Assembly (NCBI RefSeq): GCF_900143235.1
Contig: NZ_FRDF01000012.1
Location: forward strand, 1-64,000
From: Erythrobacter sanguineus
GTDB lineage: Bacteria; Pseudomonadota; Alphaproteobacteria; Sphingomonadales; Sphingomonadaceae
Direction of reading: 5' to 3'
Length of the DNA stretch: 64,000 nt
Shown: piece after piece, positions 1 to 9,264 of the stretch
Numbering within the stretch: position 1 is the first letter of the stretch
Layout of the letters: every line of letters starts with the position of its first letter
Translations under genes and position numbers: made by a program
The notes under the pieces: model-generated
What the model saw: only the letters and a program-made list of their open reading frames with translations
The model's database searches: none
Told to the model about the DNA's origin: nothing

Positions 1-225
1 AACCGCATCCTGCTGGAAAACTACTTCTTGCCCGGTGACCTCGAGGCCCAGATCGAGGCCTTCGTCGAGCACTACAACCACCAGCGTTATCACGAAGCGC
101 TGTCCAACGTGACGCCCGCCGACGCCTACCTCGGCAGGGCGGCTTCCATCCTCAATCAGCGTGAAAGGATCAAGCGACACACCATCGAACATCGGCGCTT
201 GCAACACCGCAAGCTCGCCGCCTAA
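1..225 (+). CDS. IS3-family transposase, C-terminal fragment (5' end outside window)
   Basis: The frame is already open at base 1 (NRILLENYFLPGDLEAQ...) and ends with TAA at 223-225. This is the end of an integrase-core (DDE) transposase of IS3 type. It shows the tail normally following the catalytic Glu: a YNHQRYHEAL motif, then TPADAYLGR and a basic R/H-rich C-terminus (RERIKRHTIEHRRLQHRK). The catalytic D, D and E residues themselves lie upstream of the window, so activity cannot be judged. The family call rests on this characteristic C-terminus. The element has inserted into or next to the HD-GYP gene whose remnant starts about 75 bases later. Confidence 0.85.
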   Translation, partial: NRILLENYFLPGDLEAQIEAFVEHYNHQRYHEALSNVTPADAYLGRAASILNQRERIKRHTIEHRRLQHRKLAA

Positions 226-299
226 AACCAACCCCCAGACGAGGTCCGCACTCCGCTAATCTACGCCGCAAGTTGTGCCAAATGTTCTGACGACGGACA
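226..299 (+). repeat. Probable right end of the IS3-type element
   Basis: This non-coding stretch lies between the transposase stop and the point where HD-GYP coding sequence resumes. It ends in TTCTGACGACGGACA (about 285-299), so the outward-facing end would read TGTCCGTCGTCAGAA, compatible with the TG...CA ends of IS3 elements. The left end and any target duplication are outside the window, so the exact boundary is inferred from where gene-like sequence (D-A-R-L-G-K...) begins at base 300. Confidence 0.5.
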
Positions 300-1187
300 G
301 ACGCTCGTCTGGGCAAGGCCTTGAATGTCCGGACCGTCGAGCCGGTGGTCCACGATATTCTCGCCTCGGCGCGGCGCAACCCCCAGGCATTCAGCGGCCT
401 GATGCGCTGCAAACTGAAAAATGAGGTAATGTTCCGGCACGCGCTGTCGGTAAGCGCTTTAATGATTTCGCTGGCACGCAAAATGAAGCTCTCCGCGCAA
501 GAGATTCATGATTGCGGTCTTGCTGGTCTGTTGCTGGATATCGGGGTCAACTACCTGCCGCAGACCATCACCCCACCCTTTGGTGATTTCCGCAATACCG
601 ATCCGAAAATCTGGTAGCAGCATATCATGCTGGGCTACCGGGCACTCTCGAATGATGGCGATCTGCCCCAATCTGTGCTCGATGCGTGCCTTCAGCATCA
701 CGAACGGATTGATGGCAGCGGCTTTCCCAATGGGCTTGCAGCCGATCAGATCGCCGTTGTCGCCCGGATGGCGGCGATCTGCGATACTTTCGATTTCCTG
801 CTGTCGAAAACCACTGCCACGGCACCTCTGGATCCGGCGATGGCGCTCCAGCATATGAAGGCCATGGATGGCGCTTTTGACGAGGATATCCTGCGTCATT
901 TCATCGAGTCGGTCGGAATCTATCCGGTCGGATCCTTCGTCGTGCTGCGCAGCGAAAAGCTGGCAATGGTGATCGACGTGGATCCCAAGGATCATACAAG
1001 GCCGATCCTTCAGGCGTTTTATTCCTTGTCCAAGGGAGAGCGGATTCTGCCTCATCGGATCGCCTTGACGAACAACGCAGACACAGACGAAATCACTGGC
1101 ATTGCCGACCTGTCCGATCTCGGACTGCCCGAGGATGGACTTCTGCGGGAAATGATATTCCTGAGCGCCTTCAAGTCCAAGGGATGA
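300..1187 (+). pseudogene. HD-GYP domain (cyclic-di-GMP phosphodiesterase-like) gene, 5'-truncated and with in-frame stop
   Basis: HD-GYP proteins hydrolyse cyclic-di-GMP. One frame runs from base 300 (DARLGKALNVRTVEP...) through a TAG at 615-617 and straight on (QHIMLGYRALSND...) to the stop at 1187, so the two halves belong to one gene. The GYP-side motif HHERIDGSGFPNGL is recognisable. The segment that should carry HDIGK reads LLLDIGVNY, so the metal-binding His and the Lys are gone. The N-terminal part is missing, replaced by the IS element end. Truncation, amber codon and lost catalytic residues together mark a dead gene. A separately initiated C-terminal piece (GTG/ATG near 627) is conceivable but would be non-catalytic. 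Confidence 0.85.
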
Positions 1188-1540
1188 AGATGGCCCGGCG
1201 GCGGTCGCCCAGCGCTACGCGCGAGCTGCCTTGCACATTGGCATGCAGAAGTGTTCGTTGCGGGTCCTGAGCAATGTAGCCCCGAGGCACACTTGGCTTA
1301 TGCCGTGCGCACAGGCTGTAGCTGCAGGAGAGTTCTTCTGAGCTACTGGCCCGGGAAATGCCGTCACACCTTATCAGGACCGCGTTGCGAGGCCAAAATG
1401 CGGGGGCAAGCCGAACATCCCCCGCACCAGCCTAAAACCCGACTGCTGATGCAGGCAAATGGCAATGGTCGAACAGCGACATCAAGGGCGATAACGCCCT
1501 TGGTTTCCAATGAAATCCGGGAACGGCGCGGGAAGGAAAG
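1188..1540. other. Intergenic region with one hairpin
   Basis: No convincing coding sequence was seen in this stretch. A perfect 8-bp hairpin with an ATAA loop lies at 1483-1502 (CAAGGGCG / CGCCCTTG), just downstream of the minus-strand tRNA-Tyr. It could end that transcript, but there is no clear T-run. Confidence 0.5.
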
Positions 1541-1626
1541 TGGTGGACAGGGCTGGATTCGAACCAGCGTACGCTTGCGCGGGCAGATTTACAGTCTGCT
1601 GCCTTTAACCACTCGGCCACCTGTCC
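1541..1626 (-). tRNA. tRNA-Tyr (anticodon GUA)
   Basis: Read on the minus strand, the acceptor stem GGACAGG (5' end at 1626) pairs with CCTGTCC next to discriminator A and an encoded CCA (1541-1543). The D-arm segment GGCCGAGTGGTTAAAGGC, the anticodon arm CAGACTGTAAATCTG with GTA, a long variable arm as expected for a class II tRNA, and GGTTCGAATCC for the T arm are all present. The length is 86 nt including CCA. Confidence 0.96.
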
Positions 1627-1797
1627 ACACAGTCCCCTGCCTTCAAGGGGGGCGTTCTTGAGCGACTTGTCGCTCTGAAAATGCGCAAGTCCTTGTAGGC
1701 CTCGCTGCCGAGAGGCGCCCCTTTGGCGAAGCACCGCTTGCCTGTCAATGGCCCTGCTGGCAGGGGGCGCGCTTGAAGGCTTAGCCAAGGAGCGACA

Positions 1798-2589
1798 ATG
1801 ACCGAGGGTAAACGCAAGCGCGCATTGCGCGGACGCGCAGGGCGGATGAAGGGCGGGCGCGGATCAGGCCGCGCCAGCACCGGGCAGGTGCGCCTGTGGG
1901 GCCGCCACCCGGTCGAGGCCGCGCTGAAAAACCCCGAGCGTCAGCACCGCAAGCTGTGGGCCACGCGCGAAGGCATCGCCAGCCTTGACGGCGAGTTGCC
2001 GCCTGATTTCCCGATCGAATATGCAGAAGTCGCCGATCTTGGCCGGCTCGTGGCCCGCGATGCGCCGCATCAGGGACTGGTGCTGGAATGTTCCGCCCTC
2101 GAAGATGTGTTCCTTGATGAAATCGCGGATGGCGAAGCCACGCGCCCGGTGGTGGTGCTCGATCAGGTCACGGATCCGCATAATGTCGGCGCGATTCTGC
2201 GTTCGGCCGCGGCCTTCAACGCTGCGGCCATCATCACCCAGGATCGCCACGCCCCGCCCGAAAGCGGGGTGCTGGCCAAATCCGCTTCGGGCGCGCTGGA
2301 AACCGTGCCTTGGGTCCGGGTGGTCAACCTCGCCCGTGCGCTCGAGGAACTGGCCGAGGCCGGATACTGGCGCATCGGGCTGGCGGGCGAGGCCAAGGCG
2401 ACGCTGGCCGACGTCATGCCCACCGGGCCGCTGGCGATCGTGCTGGGCGCCGAGGGCGAAGGCCTGCGCCAAAACATCGCCGCGCATTGCGATGCGCTGG
2501 CCAAGCTGCCGATTTCCTCCGCGATCGAGAGCCTGAATGTTTCCAACGCCGCTGCGATTGCGCTTTATGCCGTGGCGACCCGCAGCTAG
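1798..2589 (+). CDS. rlmB: 23S rRNA (guanosine-2'-O-)-methyltransferase RlmB (SpoU/TrmH family)
   Basis: This 263-residue SpoU-family methyltransferase would put a 2'-O-methyl group on a conserved guanosine of 23S rRNA using S-adenosylmethionine. The start ATG has a good ribosome site (AAGGAG, 6 nt upstream). A basic 30-residue tail precedes the substrate-binding domain (LWGRHPVEAAL, about 33-43). The three knot motifs are intact: LDQVTDPHNVGAILRSA (about 121-137, with the catalytic-type Asn and Arg), IVLGAEGEGLR (214-224) and the SSAIESLNVSNAAAIALY stretch (240-257). The family also contains TrmH and TrmL tRNA enzymes; the N-terminal domain and length favour RlmB. Confidence 0.92.
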   Translation: MTEGKRKRALRGRAGRMKGGRGSGRASTGQVRLWGRHPVEAALKNPERQHRKLWATREGIASLDGELPPDFPIEYAEVADLGRLVARDAPHQGLVLECSALEDVFLDEIADGEATRPVVVLDQVTDPHNVGAILRSAAAFNAAAIITQDRHAPPESGVLAKSASGALETVPWVRVVNLARALEELAEAGYWRIGLAGEAKATLADVMPTGPLAIVLGAEGEGLRQNIAAHCDALAKLPISSAIESLNVSNAAAIALYAVATRS

Positions 2590-2624
2590 AACAGGTCGAT
2601 CAAAGGCCACGAGGGGATGCCGCC

Positions 2625-3530
2625 ATGAACCACCTTGCCACGTTTCGTCTGCGCGCCGCAGCACTGCTTGCCGGCTTTGCGCTGGCACTGTCGGGCTGCT
2701 TCATGGCACCGGGCAAGTTCACTTCGGAATTGGCCCTAACCGGGGCGGACAGCTTCACCTTCACCTATGACGGCGAGATCTTTTTCCTTGGCCTGTCAAA
2801 GCTGGCGCTGATGGGCGCAGGCGCGGACGAAACCTTCGAGGCCACCGACTGCTTCGACGAGGAAACTTTCGAGGACCGCGCCTGCACACCCCAAGAAGAA
2901 GCCGAACAGCGCGCCGAGTGGGAAGCCGGAACTGCCGAACGGGTGGCCCGGAAAAAGCAGGAAGCTGAACAGATGGCGGCGATCATGGGCGGGATCAACC
3001 CGACCGATCCCAAGGCGACCGAGGAAATGGTGCGCCTGCTTGAACGCCAGAAGGGCTGGAACAGCGTGGTCCACAAGGGCGACGGATTGTTCGAGGTGAG
3101 CTATTCGGTCAGCGGCACGCTGGGGCATGACTTCATGTTCCCGACGATCGAAGGTTTTCCCGCCACCAATCCTTTCGTCCAGATGATCCTGCGCGATGGC
3201 GGTCAGGTGCGGATCAACGCACCCGCATTTGCGGCCCAGACCGCCGATAATCCGATGGCCGGGGTGATGGGCGGAATGGGCTCGCTTGCCGGGCTGGCAG
3301 CGATGGGCGCAGCAGAACAGGGCGAGGATAAAGCGGAGGCCGAGCTGATCCCGGGCATGCCGGTGCTCGATGGGACATTCATCATCCGCGCCGCACCGGG
3401 GATGCGCATTCTTGCCAACAACACCGACGAAGGTCCCGAAAGCGCGCCAAGCGGCGGCGAACTGCTGCGCTGGGCGGTATCGCCGCGCACCACGCAGGCC
3501 CCGACCGCGCTGATCGCCACCGGCGGCTGA
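2625..3530 (+). CDS. Putative outer-membrane/periplasmic lipoprotein of unknown function
   Basis: The 301-residue product starts with a lipoprotein signal (hydrophobic ALLAGFALALSGC; lipobox LSGC with the modified Cys near residue 25). It is therefore predicted to be exported and lipidated. The mature part is acidic, with an E/Q/A-rich helical segment (about residues 90-125) and a Gly/Met-rich stretch around residue 210. No catalytic motif was recognised. It follows rlmB by 35 bases on the same strand with a GAGGGG ribosome site, so the two may be co-transcribed. A bulged terminator-like hairpin lies about 25 bases past its stop, but that hairpin's T-run serves the opposite strand. Confidence 0.8.
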   Translation: MNHLATFRLRAAALLAGFALALSGCFMAPGKFTSELALTGADSFTFTYDGEIFFLGLSKLALMGAGADETFEATDCFDEETFEDRACTPQEEAEQRAEWEAGTAERVARKKQEAEQMAAIMGGINPTDPKATEEMVRLLERQKGWNSVVHKGDGLFEVSYSVSGTLGHDFMFPTIEGFPATNPFVQMILRDGGQVRINAPAFAAQTADNPMAGVMGGMGSLAGLAAMGAAEQGEDKAEAELIPGMPVLDGTFIIRAAPGMRILANNTDEGPESAPSGGELLRWAVSPRTTQAPTALIATGG

Positions 3531-3554
3531 AGGCTGCGGCCTGCCGCAGACAAC

Positions 3555-3588
3555 AAAAAACCCCGCCCGTCATGGAGACGGCAGGGTT
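3555..3588 (-). terminator. Rho-independent terminator of hup
   Basis: On the minus strand a GC-rich stem (AACCCTGCCGTC pairing with GACGGGCGGGGTT, single-base bulge, ATGG-type loop) is followed by TTTTTTG. It sits 30 bases past the hup stop codon. Confidence 0.8.
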
Positions 3589-3617
3589 CCCTGTACGCGA
3601 CAGCGCGAATCAGCCGA

Positions 3618-3890
3618 TCAGTTGACGGCGTCCTTCAGGCCCTTGCCCGCCTTGAACTTCGGCTGGTTCGAGGCCTTGATCTTCATTTCCTCGCCGGTGC
3701 GCGGGTTGCGGCCGATCGAGGCCTTGCGCTTGGCGACCGAGAAGGTGCCGAAGCCTACCAGCCGCACTTCATCGCCGCCCGACAGGGCCTTCGTGATCGT
3801 GTCGAAAACGCTTTCGACGGCATTCGAGGCATCGCTTTTGGAAAGGCCGCTGCCATCGGCAACGGCGCTGATCAGGTCGTTCTTGTTCAT
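3618..3890 (-). CDS. hup: HU family DNA-binding protein
   Basis: The protein is 90 residues, the normal length for a histone-like HU subunit, which binds and bends DNA and compacts the nucleoid. It opens MNKNDLISAVADGSG and has the DNA-binding beta-arm signature GFGTFSVAKRKASIGRNPRTGEEM (about 46-69), including the arm-tip RNP triplet that intercalates in DNA, and ends KAGKGLKDAVN. The ATG at 3890 is preceded by a GAGGGGG ribosome site. A longer in-frame extension upstream has no family similarity and was rejected. It has its own terminator and lies downstream of lon on the same strand, a gene order common in bacteria. Confidence 0.97.
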   Translation of the reverse strand: MNKNDLISAVADGSGLSKSDASNAVESVFDTITKALSGGDEVRLVGFGTFSVAKRKASIGRNPRTGEEMKIKASNQPKFKAGKGLKDAVN

Positions 3891-4129
3891 CTGGAAACCC
3901 CCTCGGCTCGAGATCTTGTTGTTTCGGTGAATCGCCTTACGAAAAGCCCGGATTTGAGACTGTTTCGGCAAGGCTGTCAAAGGCAAATCGCCCCCGGCAC
4001 CAGGCGTCGCCAACGTGGCGTTCATCTGCGGCGAACCAAGGCGCGCCGCGCCATGCGTTGAAGGCTCCTGCTTCCGGGGTTGAAAATGACACTGCCGCGA
4101 ATCGCGTCGTGCGCCTCGCGTGTAGCGCC

Positions 4130-6556
4130 TCAATGCGCGGTTGGCACCTCTGAACCTGACGGATTCGTATCTGAAACGGAGGGTTTCGCAGCCGCACCGC
4201 CGCCGGGCTGACTGGCCAGATCATCGGCCTCGGTCCACTCGATTGCCACCGGTGCCTCCACCAGCGCATGTGCCAGCACCTCGTCGACATGGCTCACCGG
4301 AATGATCTCCAGCCCTTCCCTCGCATTGGCGGGAATTTCGACGAGGTCCTTGACGTTCTCCTCGGGGATCAGGACGGTCTTGATGCCTCCACGAAGCGCG
4401 GCAAGCAGCTTTTCCTTTAATCCGCCGATCGCCAGCACCCGCCCGCGCAGGGTGACTTCGCCGGTCATCGCCACATCGGGCCGCACCGCAATGCCCGACA
4501 GGGTCGAGACAATCGAGGTGACCATCCCGATCCCGGCGCTCGGCCCGTCCTTGGGCACTGCACCTTCGGGCAGGTGGATATGGACGTTCTTGCGCTGGAA
4601 CAGGCTCGGCTTGATGCCATAGACAGGCGCGCGCGCCTTGACGAAGCTGAAGGCCGCCGAAACGCTCTCGTTCATCACCTGGCCCAGCTTGCCTGTCGTC
4701 TTGATCTCACCCTTGCCGGGCGTGGTCACGCTTTCGATGGTGAGCAATTCGCCCCCCACCGATGTCCAGGCCAGCCCGGTGACCGCGCCGACCTGTGCAT
4801 CTTCCTCTCCCATGCCGTGCTTGAACTTGCGCACCCCGGAAAAATCGCCGAGGTTTTCTGGCGTGATCGTGACGCTTTCGGCCTGCTTTTCGAGGATCTT
4901 GCGCAGGGATTTGCGGCACAGCTTGGCAATCTCGCGCTCCAATGTGCGCACGCCTGCCTCGCGGGTGTAGTAGCGGATCAGGTCACGCAGGGCCTCTTCG
5001 GTCAGCGTGAATTCACCCTTTTTCAGGCCGTGCGCCTTCACCTGCTTGTCGATCAGGTGACGCTGGGCGATGGCGACCTTCTCGTCTTCGGTATAGCCCT
5101 CAAGCCGGATGATCTCCATCCGGTCGAGCAAAGGCTGCGGCAGGTTGAGGCTGTTTGCGGTGCACACGAACATGATGTCGGAAAGGTCGAGATCGAGTTC
5201 GAGATAATGGTCCTGAAATTTGCTGTTCTGTTCGGGATCGAGCACTTCCAGCAGCGCCGAGGCCGGATCGCCGCGGAAATCCTGCCCCAGCTTGTCGATC
5301 TCGTCGAGCAGGAACAGCGGATTGCTGGCTCCCGCCTTCTTGAGATTGGCAACGATCTTGCCCGGCATTGAACCAATGTAAGTGCGCCGGTGGCCGCGAA
5401 TCTCGGCCTCGTCGCGCACCCCGCCCAGCGACTGGCGCACGAATTCGCGCCCCGTTGCCTTGGCGATCGACTTGCCCAGCGAGGTCTTGCCCACCCCCGG
5501 CGGGCCGACAAGGCACAGGATCGGCCCCTTCAGCTTGTTGGTGCGCGCCTGCACTGCGAGATATTCAACGATGCGGTCCTTGACCTTTTCCAGCGCATAG
5601 TGATCGGCATCGAGCACCTCCTGCGCCTTGGCGATATCCTTTTTCAGACGCGACTTCTTGCCCCACGGCAGACCCAGCAGCACGTCGAGATAATTGCGGA
5701 TCACCGTCGCCTCGGCGCTCATCGGCTGCATACCCTTGAGCTTCTTGAGCTCGGCATTCGCCTTGGCGCGGGCTTCCTTGGAAAGTTTGGCCTTCTCGAT
5801 CTTCTCGGTCAGTTCGGCGATTTCGTTGCCGTCCTCGCCATCGGCGCCGCCAAGCTCGCTCTGGATCGCCTTCAACTGCTCGTTGAGGTAATATTCGCGC
5901 TGGGTCTTCTCCATCTGGCGCTTCACCCGCCCACGGATGCGACGTTCGACCTGCAAGACCGAAAGTTCGCCTTCCATGAAGGCCATGACCAGTTCCAGCC
6001 GCTTCAGGGGGCTGGCCTCGGTCAGCAGCGATTGCTTGTCGGATACCTTGGCGCTGATCGCTGCGGCGATGGTATCGGCCAGCTGCCCGGCATCATCGAC
6101 CTCGCTCAGATCGACCCCGGCATCCTCGCCAAGCTTCTTGTTGAGTTTGACATATTCGCCGAACTGCTGGGTCACCTGCCGCATCAGCGCGGTCACCTCG
6201 CTGCCCGATACCGTATCAGGCTCAACCGGGTCGACTTCGGCCAGCAGGTAGGCCCCGGCATTCTCCAGCGCGGAAAGCTGCGCGCGCGACTTGCCTTCGA
6301 CCAGCACGCGCACCGTGCCATCGGGCAGCTTGAGCAGTTGCAGGACCTGCGCGATGACGCCGACATCATACAGATCATCGCCTTCGGGATCATCGCAGCC
6401 GGGGTCAAGCTGGGCGATCAGGACGATGTCCTTGGAGGCCTCCATCGCCGCTTCGAGCGCCGCCACAGACTTGTCGCGCCCCACAAACAGGGGGACAACC
6501 ATGCCGGGAAAGACAACAATGTCGCGCAAGGGAAGGAGAGGGTAGGTCTGGGTCAT
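4130..6556 (-). CDS. lon: ATP-dependent protease La (Lon)
   Basis: This 808-residue cytoplasmic serine protease/AAA+ unfoldase degrades misfolded and regulatory proteins. Domains in order are the N-terminal substrate-binding domain ([22 protein letters not shown], about 6-27), a coiled-coil stretch (about 205-275), AAA+ with Walker A GPPGVGKT (351-358) and Walker B LLDEID (416-421), and the protease domain with catalytic Ser673 in DGPSAGIGM and Lys716 in [10 protein letters not shown]. The C-terminus has a 30-residue low-complexity tail ([15 protein letters not shown]). The start [10 protein letters not shown] was chosen because it matches the family. In-frame sequence upstream of it to about 6760 is not Lon-like. 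Confidence 0.97.
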   Translation of the reverse strand: MTQTYPLLPLRDIVVFPGMVVPLFVGRDKSVAALEAAMEASKDIVLIAQLDPGCDDPEGDDLYDVGVIAQVLQLLKLPDGTVRVLVEGKSRAQLSALENAGAYLLAEVDPVEPDTVSGSEVTALMRQVTQQFGEYVKLNKKLGEDAGVDLSEVDDAGQLADTIAAAISAKVSDKQSLLTEASPLKRLELVMAFMEGELSVLQVERRIRGRVKRQMEKTQREYYLNEQLKAIQSELGGADGEDGNEIAELTEKIEKAKLSKEARAKANAELKKLKGMQPMSAEATVIRNYLDVLLGLPWGKKSRLKKDIAKAQEVLDADHYALEKVKDRIVEYLAVQARTNKLKGPILCLVGPPGVGKTSLGKSIAKATGREFVRQSLGGVRDEAEIRGHRRTYIGSMPGKIVANLKKAGASNPLFLLDEIDKLGQDFRGDPASALLEVLDPEQNSKFQDHYLELDLDLSDIMFVCTANSLNLPQPLLDRMEIIRLEGYTEDEKVAIAQRHLIDKQVKAHGLKKGEFTLTEEALRDLIRYYTREAGVRTLEREIAKLCRKSLRKILEKQAESVTITPENLGDFSGVRKFKHGMGEEDAQVGAVTGLAWTSVGGELLTIESVTTPGKGEIKTTGKLGQVMNESVSAAFSFVKARAPVYGIKPSLFQRKNVHIHLPEGAVPKDGPSAGIGMVTSIVSTLSGIAVRPDVAMTGEVTLRGRVLAIGGLKEKLLAALRGGIKTVLIPEENVKDLVEIPANAREGLEIIPVSHVDEVLAHALVEAPVAIEWTEADDLASQPGGGAAAKPSVSDTNPSGSEVPTAH

Positions 6557-6660
6557 GTTCTTGTGTCCGCGGCCGCCGTTGGGGCGCGCCTCTGGTGTGA
6601 ATATGGGAAGCAAGCCGCCGGGCCGCAATGGCCCAAGCAACAGGCCTGTGGACGCTTGCT

Positions 6661-6903
6661 CTACCGCGCTCGCCACTGCGTCGCAGGACAGCCAATCAGT
6701 GACAAGGTGGCAAACACCGAAGTGGCCGTGCCAGCGGCAAGCCCAATGCCCGACAGGCAAACGGCTCCTGCAATCAGAACGAAAAACCCGAAATCGGCAG
6801 CAAAGGCGTCAGCCGGGCCGACCGCACCGTAGAGCCCGATCGCGCCGAGCCCGGCAATATGCGCAAGCACCATCCATATCGGCAGGGCAAGCCGCAGGGC
6901 CAA
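6661..6903 (-). CDS. Small hydrophobic membrane protein, unrecognised
   Basis: This 80-residue frame begins with TTG six bases after the ybaB stop and could be translated by coupling (GAGGTGA just upstream). It has two likely membrane segments, about LPIWMVLAHIAGLGAIGLYG (7-26) and FGFFVLIAGAVCLSGIGLAAG (38-58). The codon pattern looks gene-like, and it sits at the end of the dnaX-ybaB run, before lon. The start codon is weak, an internal ATG at residue 11 is an alternative, and no family was recognised. Confidence 0.45.
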   Translation of the reverse strand: MALRLALPIWMVLAHIAGLGAIGLYGAVGPADAFAADFGFFVLIAGAVCLSGIGLAAGTATSVFATLSLIGCPATQWRAR

Positions 6904-6908
6904 TCACC

Positions 6909-7250
6909 TCAACCCAGTCCGGGCAGGTTGAACCCCGGCGGCAGGCCCATCGAACCCTGCATTTCCTTCATCTGTTCAGCCGAAACCCGGTCGGCCCGGT
7001 CGCGCGCGTCGTTGAATGCGGCGGCGACCAGGTCTTCCAGGATCTGCTTGTCATCGGCGTTCATCAGGCTGTCATCGATCGCCACGCCGAGAATCCGGCC
7101 CTTGGCGCTCGCGCGCACCTTGACCAGCCCGCCGCCGGCCGCGCCTTCGACCTCAATCGAATCGAGCTTTACCTGCATTTCATTCATTTGCTTCTGGATG
7201 GTGTCGGCAGCCTGCTGGGCTGCCTGCATCATCTCTTCCATCGACTTCAT
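6909..7250 (-). CDS. ybaB: YbaB/EbfC family nucleoid-associated protein
   Basis: The 113-residue protein belongs to the YbaB/EbfC family of small dimeric DNA-binding proteins. It has the typical Met/Gln-rich N-terminal helix (MKSMEEMMQAAQQAADTIQKQM), a central GGGLVKVRASAKGRILGVAID sheet and the C-terminal helix (ILEDLVAAAFNDARDRADR), followed by a Met/Gly/Pro tail. It lies 18 bases downstream of dnaX on the same strand. The dnaX-ybaB(-recR) order is widely conserved and supports a role near DNA replication or repair, although the molecular role of the family is not well defined. Confidence 0.95.
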   Translation of the reverse strand: MKSMEEMMQAAQQAADTIQKQMNEMQVKLDSIEVEGAAGGGLVKVRASAKGRILGVAIDDSLMNADDKQILEDLVAAAFNDARDRADRVSAEQMKEMQGSMGLPPGFNLPGLG

Positions 7251-7268
7251 CGGGGGTCTCCTGATTAT

Positions 7269-9074
7269 CTAGTTCCAGGGTGGGCGAACCGCGCGGGCGA
7301 CATTGCCTTCGGTTCCGAGCAATTCGGCTTCGGGAAAAGACGCAAGCGCCGCCTGCACCAGCGGGTCGGAACGGATGCGCTTTTCCTCCAACTCGGCCTC
7401 GGCTTCGGCCACCTCGCGCAAGCTCGGCTGCGCGCTGGCAGTCTCAGGGCCGGTGCCACGCTCGACCTGCCAGCGTTTGCCAGTCAGCTTGAACAGCGCC
7501 TCGCGGATATCCGGCGCGGGATCATCGGGGAAATTGTCGGCCTGTTCAAACACCAGCCGTTCTGCACCAAGGTCGATCACCCGCACCCGGTCGCGCATTA
7601 TCTGGGCAACGCGCAACTGCCCCGCAGCATCGACCGCCTCGACCAGCGCTGACCAATCCTGCGAAGGGCCTGCTGTATTGGCTGCGGCTGCGACCGGCGC
7701 AGAAGCAGTAGCGGTCGAAACTGCGGCCGGGGCCAGCCCGCTTGCCGCCAGTTCCTCGATCCGCTTGGCCAGCTTGCCCGGATCGGGCATCTGCGCAGCA
7801 TGGAGGATGCGCAGCAACGCCATCTGCAAGGACGCCAGCGGATCGGGGCCAGCGCGGACTTCCTCGTGGCCCTTGAGCAGCAATTGCCACAGGCGGTGAA
7901 GCTCACCCGTTCCCAGCCGTCCGGCGAAATCGGCAAGCGCTGAACGCTCCTCGTCGGTCGGGGCATCGGGCTCGGCGCCCGATAGCTGTGCCAGCGTAAC
8001 CCGGTGGGTCAGATCCATCAGCGCGCGGATCAGCGCCAGCGGCTCGACACCAAGCGCGTATTGTTCATCCACCGACGCCAGCAGCGCCCTTGCTTCGCCT
8101 TCGAGCAGGTGGCCGAGCACGCGGCGCTGCGCGCTCTTGTCGGCAAGGCCCAGCATGTCGCGCACCCGCGCCGCGGTGACCTTGCCCTCCCCGTCAAGGT
8201 CGGCGTGGGCGATCGCCTGATCGAGAATCGAAAGCCCGTCGCGTACCGATCCTTCTGCCGCGCCGGCGATGATCGCCAGCGCCTCGGCCTCGGCCTCCAC
8301 CCCCTCGAGCCGGCACACCTTGGCGAAATGCTCGGCCAGCATCCCGGCGGGTATCCGGCGCAGGTCAAACCGCTGAGTGCGGCTCAGCACTGTGACCGGC
8401 AGCTTGTCGACTTCAGTGGTGGCAAACAGGAACTTCACATGCGGCGGCGGTTCCTCCAGCGTCTTGAGCAGCCCGTTGAAGGCCGCCTTTGACAGCATGT
8501 GAACCTCATCGATGATGTAGATCTTGAAGCGCGCCGACACCGCCGCATAGCGCACCGCCTCGATAATCTCGCGAATGTCGTCGATCCCGGTATTTGACGC
8601 CGCATCCATCTCGATGACGTCGATATGGCGCCCTTCGGCGATGGCCACGCAAGCCTCACACACCCCGCACGGATCAATGGTCGGCCCGCCCTGCCCGTCC
8701 GGCCCGATACAATTCAGCGCCTTGGCAATCAGCCTTGCGGTCGAAGTCTTGCCCACCCCGCGCACCCCGGTCATCAGGAAGGCGTGGGCCAACCGGTCGC
8801 GCGCGATAGCATTGGCGAGGGTTCGCACCATCGCCTCCTGCCCGATCAGCTCTGAAAAGGTCTGTGGCCGGTATTTGCGCGCCAGCACCCGATAGGGCTG
8901 ACTGGCGGCAGCGGGCGCAGGATCGGGCACAGGCGCCGGTGTCGCCGCAGATGACGGCGCAACAGGCGGCGGCGGTGGGGGGTCGCCGAACAGCGCGTTC
9001 TGGCCGGCCGCCTCCAACTCGGCCACAGTCGGGCCGGCATCATCCTCAGGCAGTTCGGGGTCGGAATCGCTCAT
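7269..9074 (-). CDS. dnaX: DNA polymerase III subunit gamma/tau
   Basis: DnaX is the ATPase core of the clamp loader in replication. The 601-residue product has a Pro/Ala-rich N-terminal extension (about residues 30-60), then the conserved YRVLARKYRPQTFSELIGQ start of the ATPase, Walker A GVRGVGKT (103-110), a four-Cys zinc module (Cys122, 136, 139, 142), the DEVHMLS Walker B motif and the sensor segment LLKTLEEPP. The C-terminal half (about 380-600) is the variable tau region. No slippery A-run of the E. coli type was noticed, so there is no sequence evidence for a frameshifted gamma form. Confidence 0.96.
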   Translation of the reverse strand: MSDSDPELPEDDAGPTVAELEAAGQNALFGDPPPPPPVAPSSAATPAPVPDPAPAAASQPYRVLARKYRPQTFSELIGQEAMVRTLANAIARDRLAHAFLMTGVRGVGKTSTARLIAKALNCIGPDGQGGPTIDPCGVCEACVAIAEGRHIDVIEMDAASNTGIDDIREIIEAVRYAAVSARFKIYIIDEVHMLSKAAFNGLLKTLEEPPPHVKFLFATTEVDKLPVTVLSRTQRFDLRRIPAGMLAEHFAKVCRLEGVEAEAEALAIIAGAAEGSVRDGLSILDQAIAHADLDGEGKVTAARVRDMLGLADKSAQRRVLGHLLEGEARALLASVDEQYALGVEPLALIRALMDLTHRVTLAQLSGAEPDAPTDEERSALADFAGRLGTGELHRLWQLLLKGHEEVRAGPDPLASLQMALLRILHAAQMPDPGKLAKRIEELAASGLAPAAVSTATASAPVAAAANTAGPSQDWSALVEAVDAAGQLRVAQIMRDRVRVIDLGAERLVFEQADNFPDDPAPDIREALFKLTGKRWQVERGTGPETASAQPSLREVAEAEAELEEKRIRSDPLVQAALASFPEAELLGTEGNVARAVRPPWN

Positions 9075-9135
9075 GCGATCAAGCTAGGCGCTCGGCGACC
9101 ATTTGTCATGCTGCGCATCGGAGCGAATATCGTGG

Positions 9136-9229
9136 AAAAAGGAGCCGAGCGACCCGCCGCAATTCACCTGGGCTGCTTCCTTCCGGACCTGACCCGGTGA
9201 GCGAACGCAAACGTCCACCCGACTCCCGG
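9136..9229 (-). ncRNA. ffs: Signal recognition particle RNA (4.5S, small bacterial type)
   Basis: On the minus strand the core GGGTCAGGTCCGGAAGGAAGCAGCCC (9171-9195) is the hallmark helix-8 element with its GGAA tetraloop and the asymmetric loop that binds Ffh. Flanking TCACC/GGTGA (about 9164-9200) extend the hairpin. A stretch CGCTCGGCTCC followed by TTTTT (about 9136-9150) resembles the terminator. The ends are approximate. The RNA works with Ffh in co-translational targeting to the membrane. Confidence 0.93.
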
Positions 9230-9264
9230 ACGCGCATATGGCTGCGGTTCGAAGAAAAATCAAC

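Noticed and set aside
1251..1661. Plus-strand frame of 136 residues overlapping tRNA-Tyr
   Set aside because: It runs through the tRNA gene and has no protein features.
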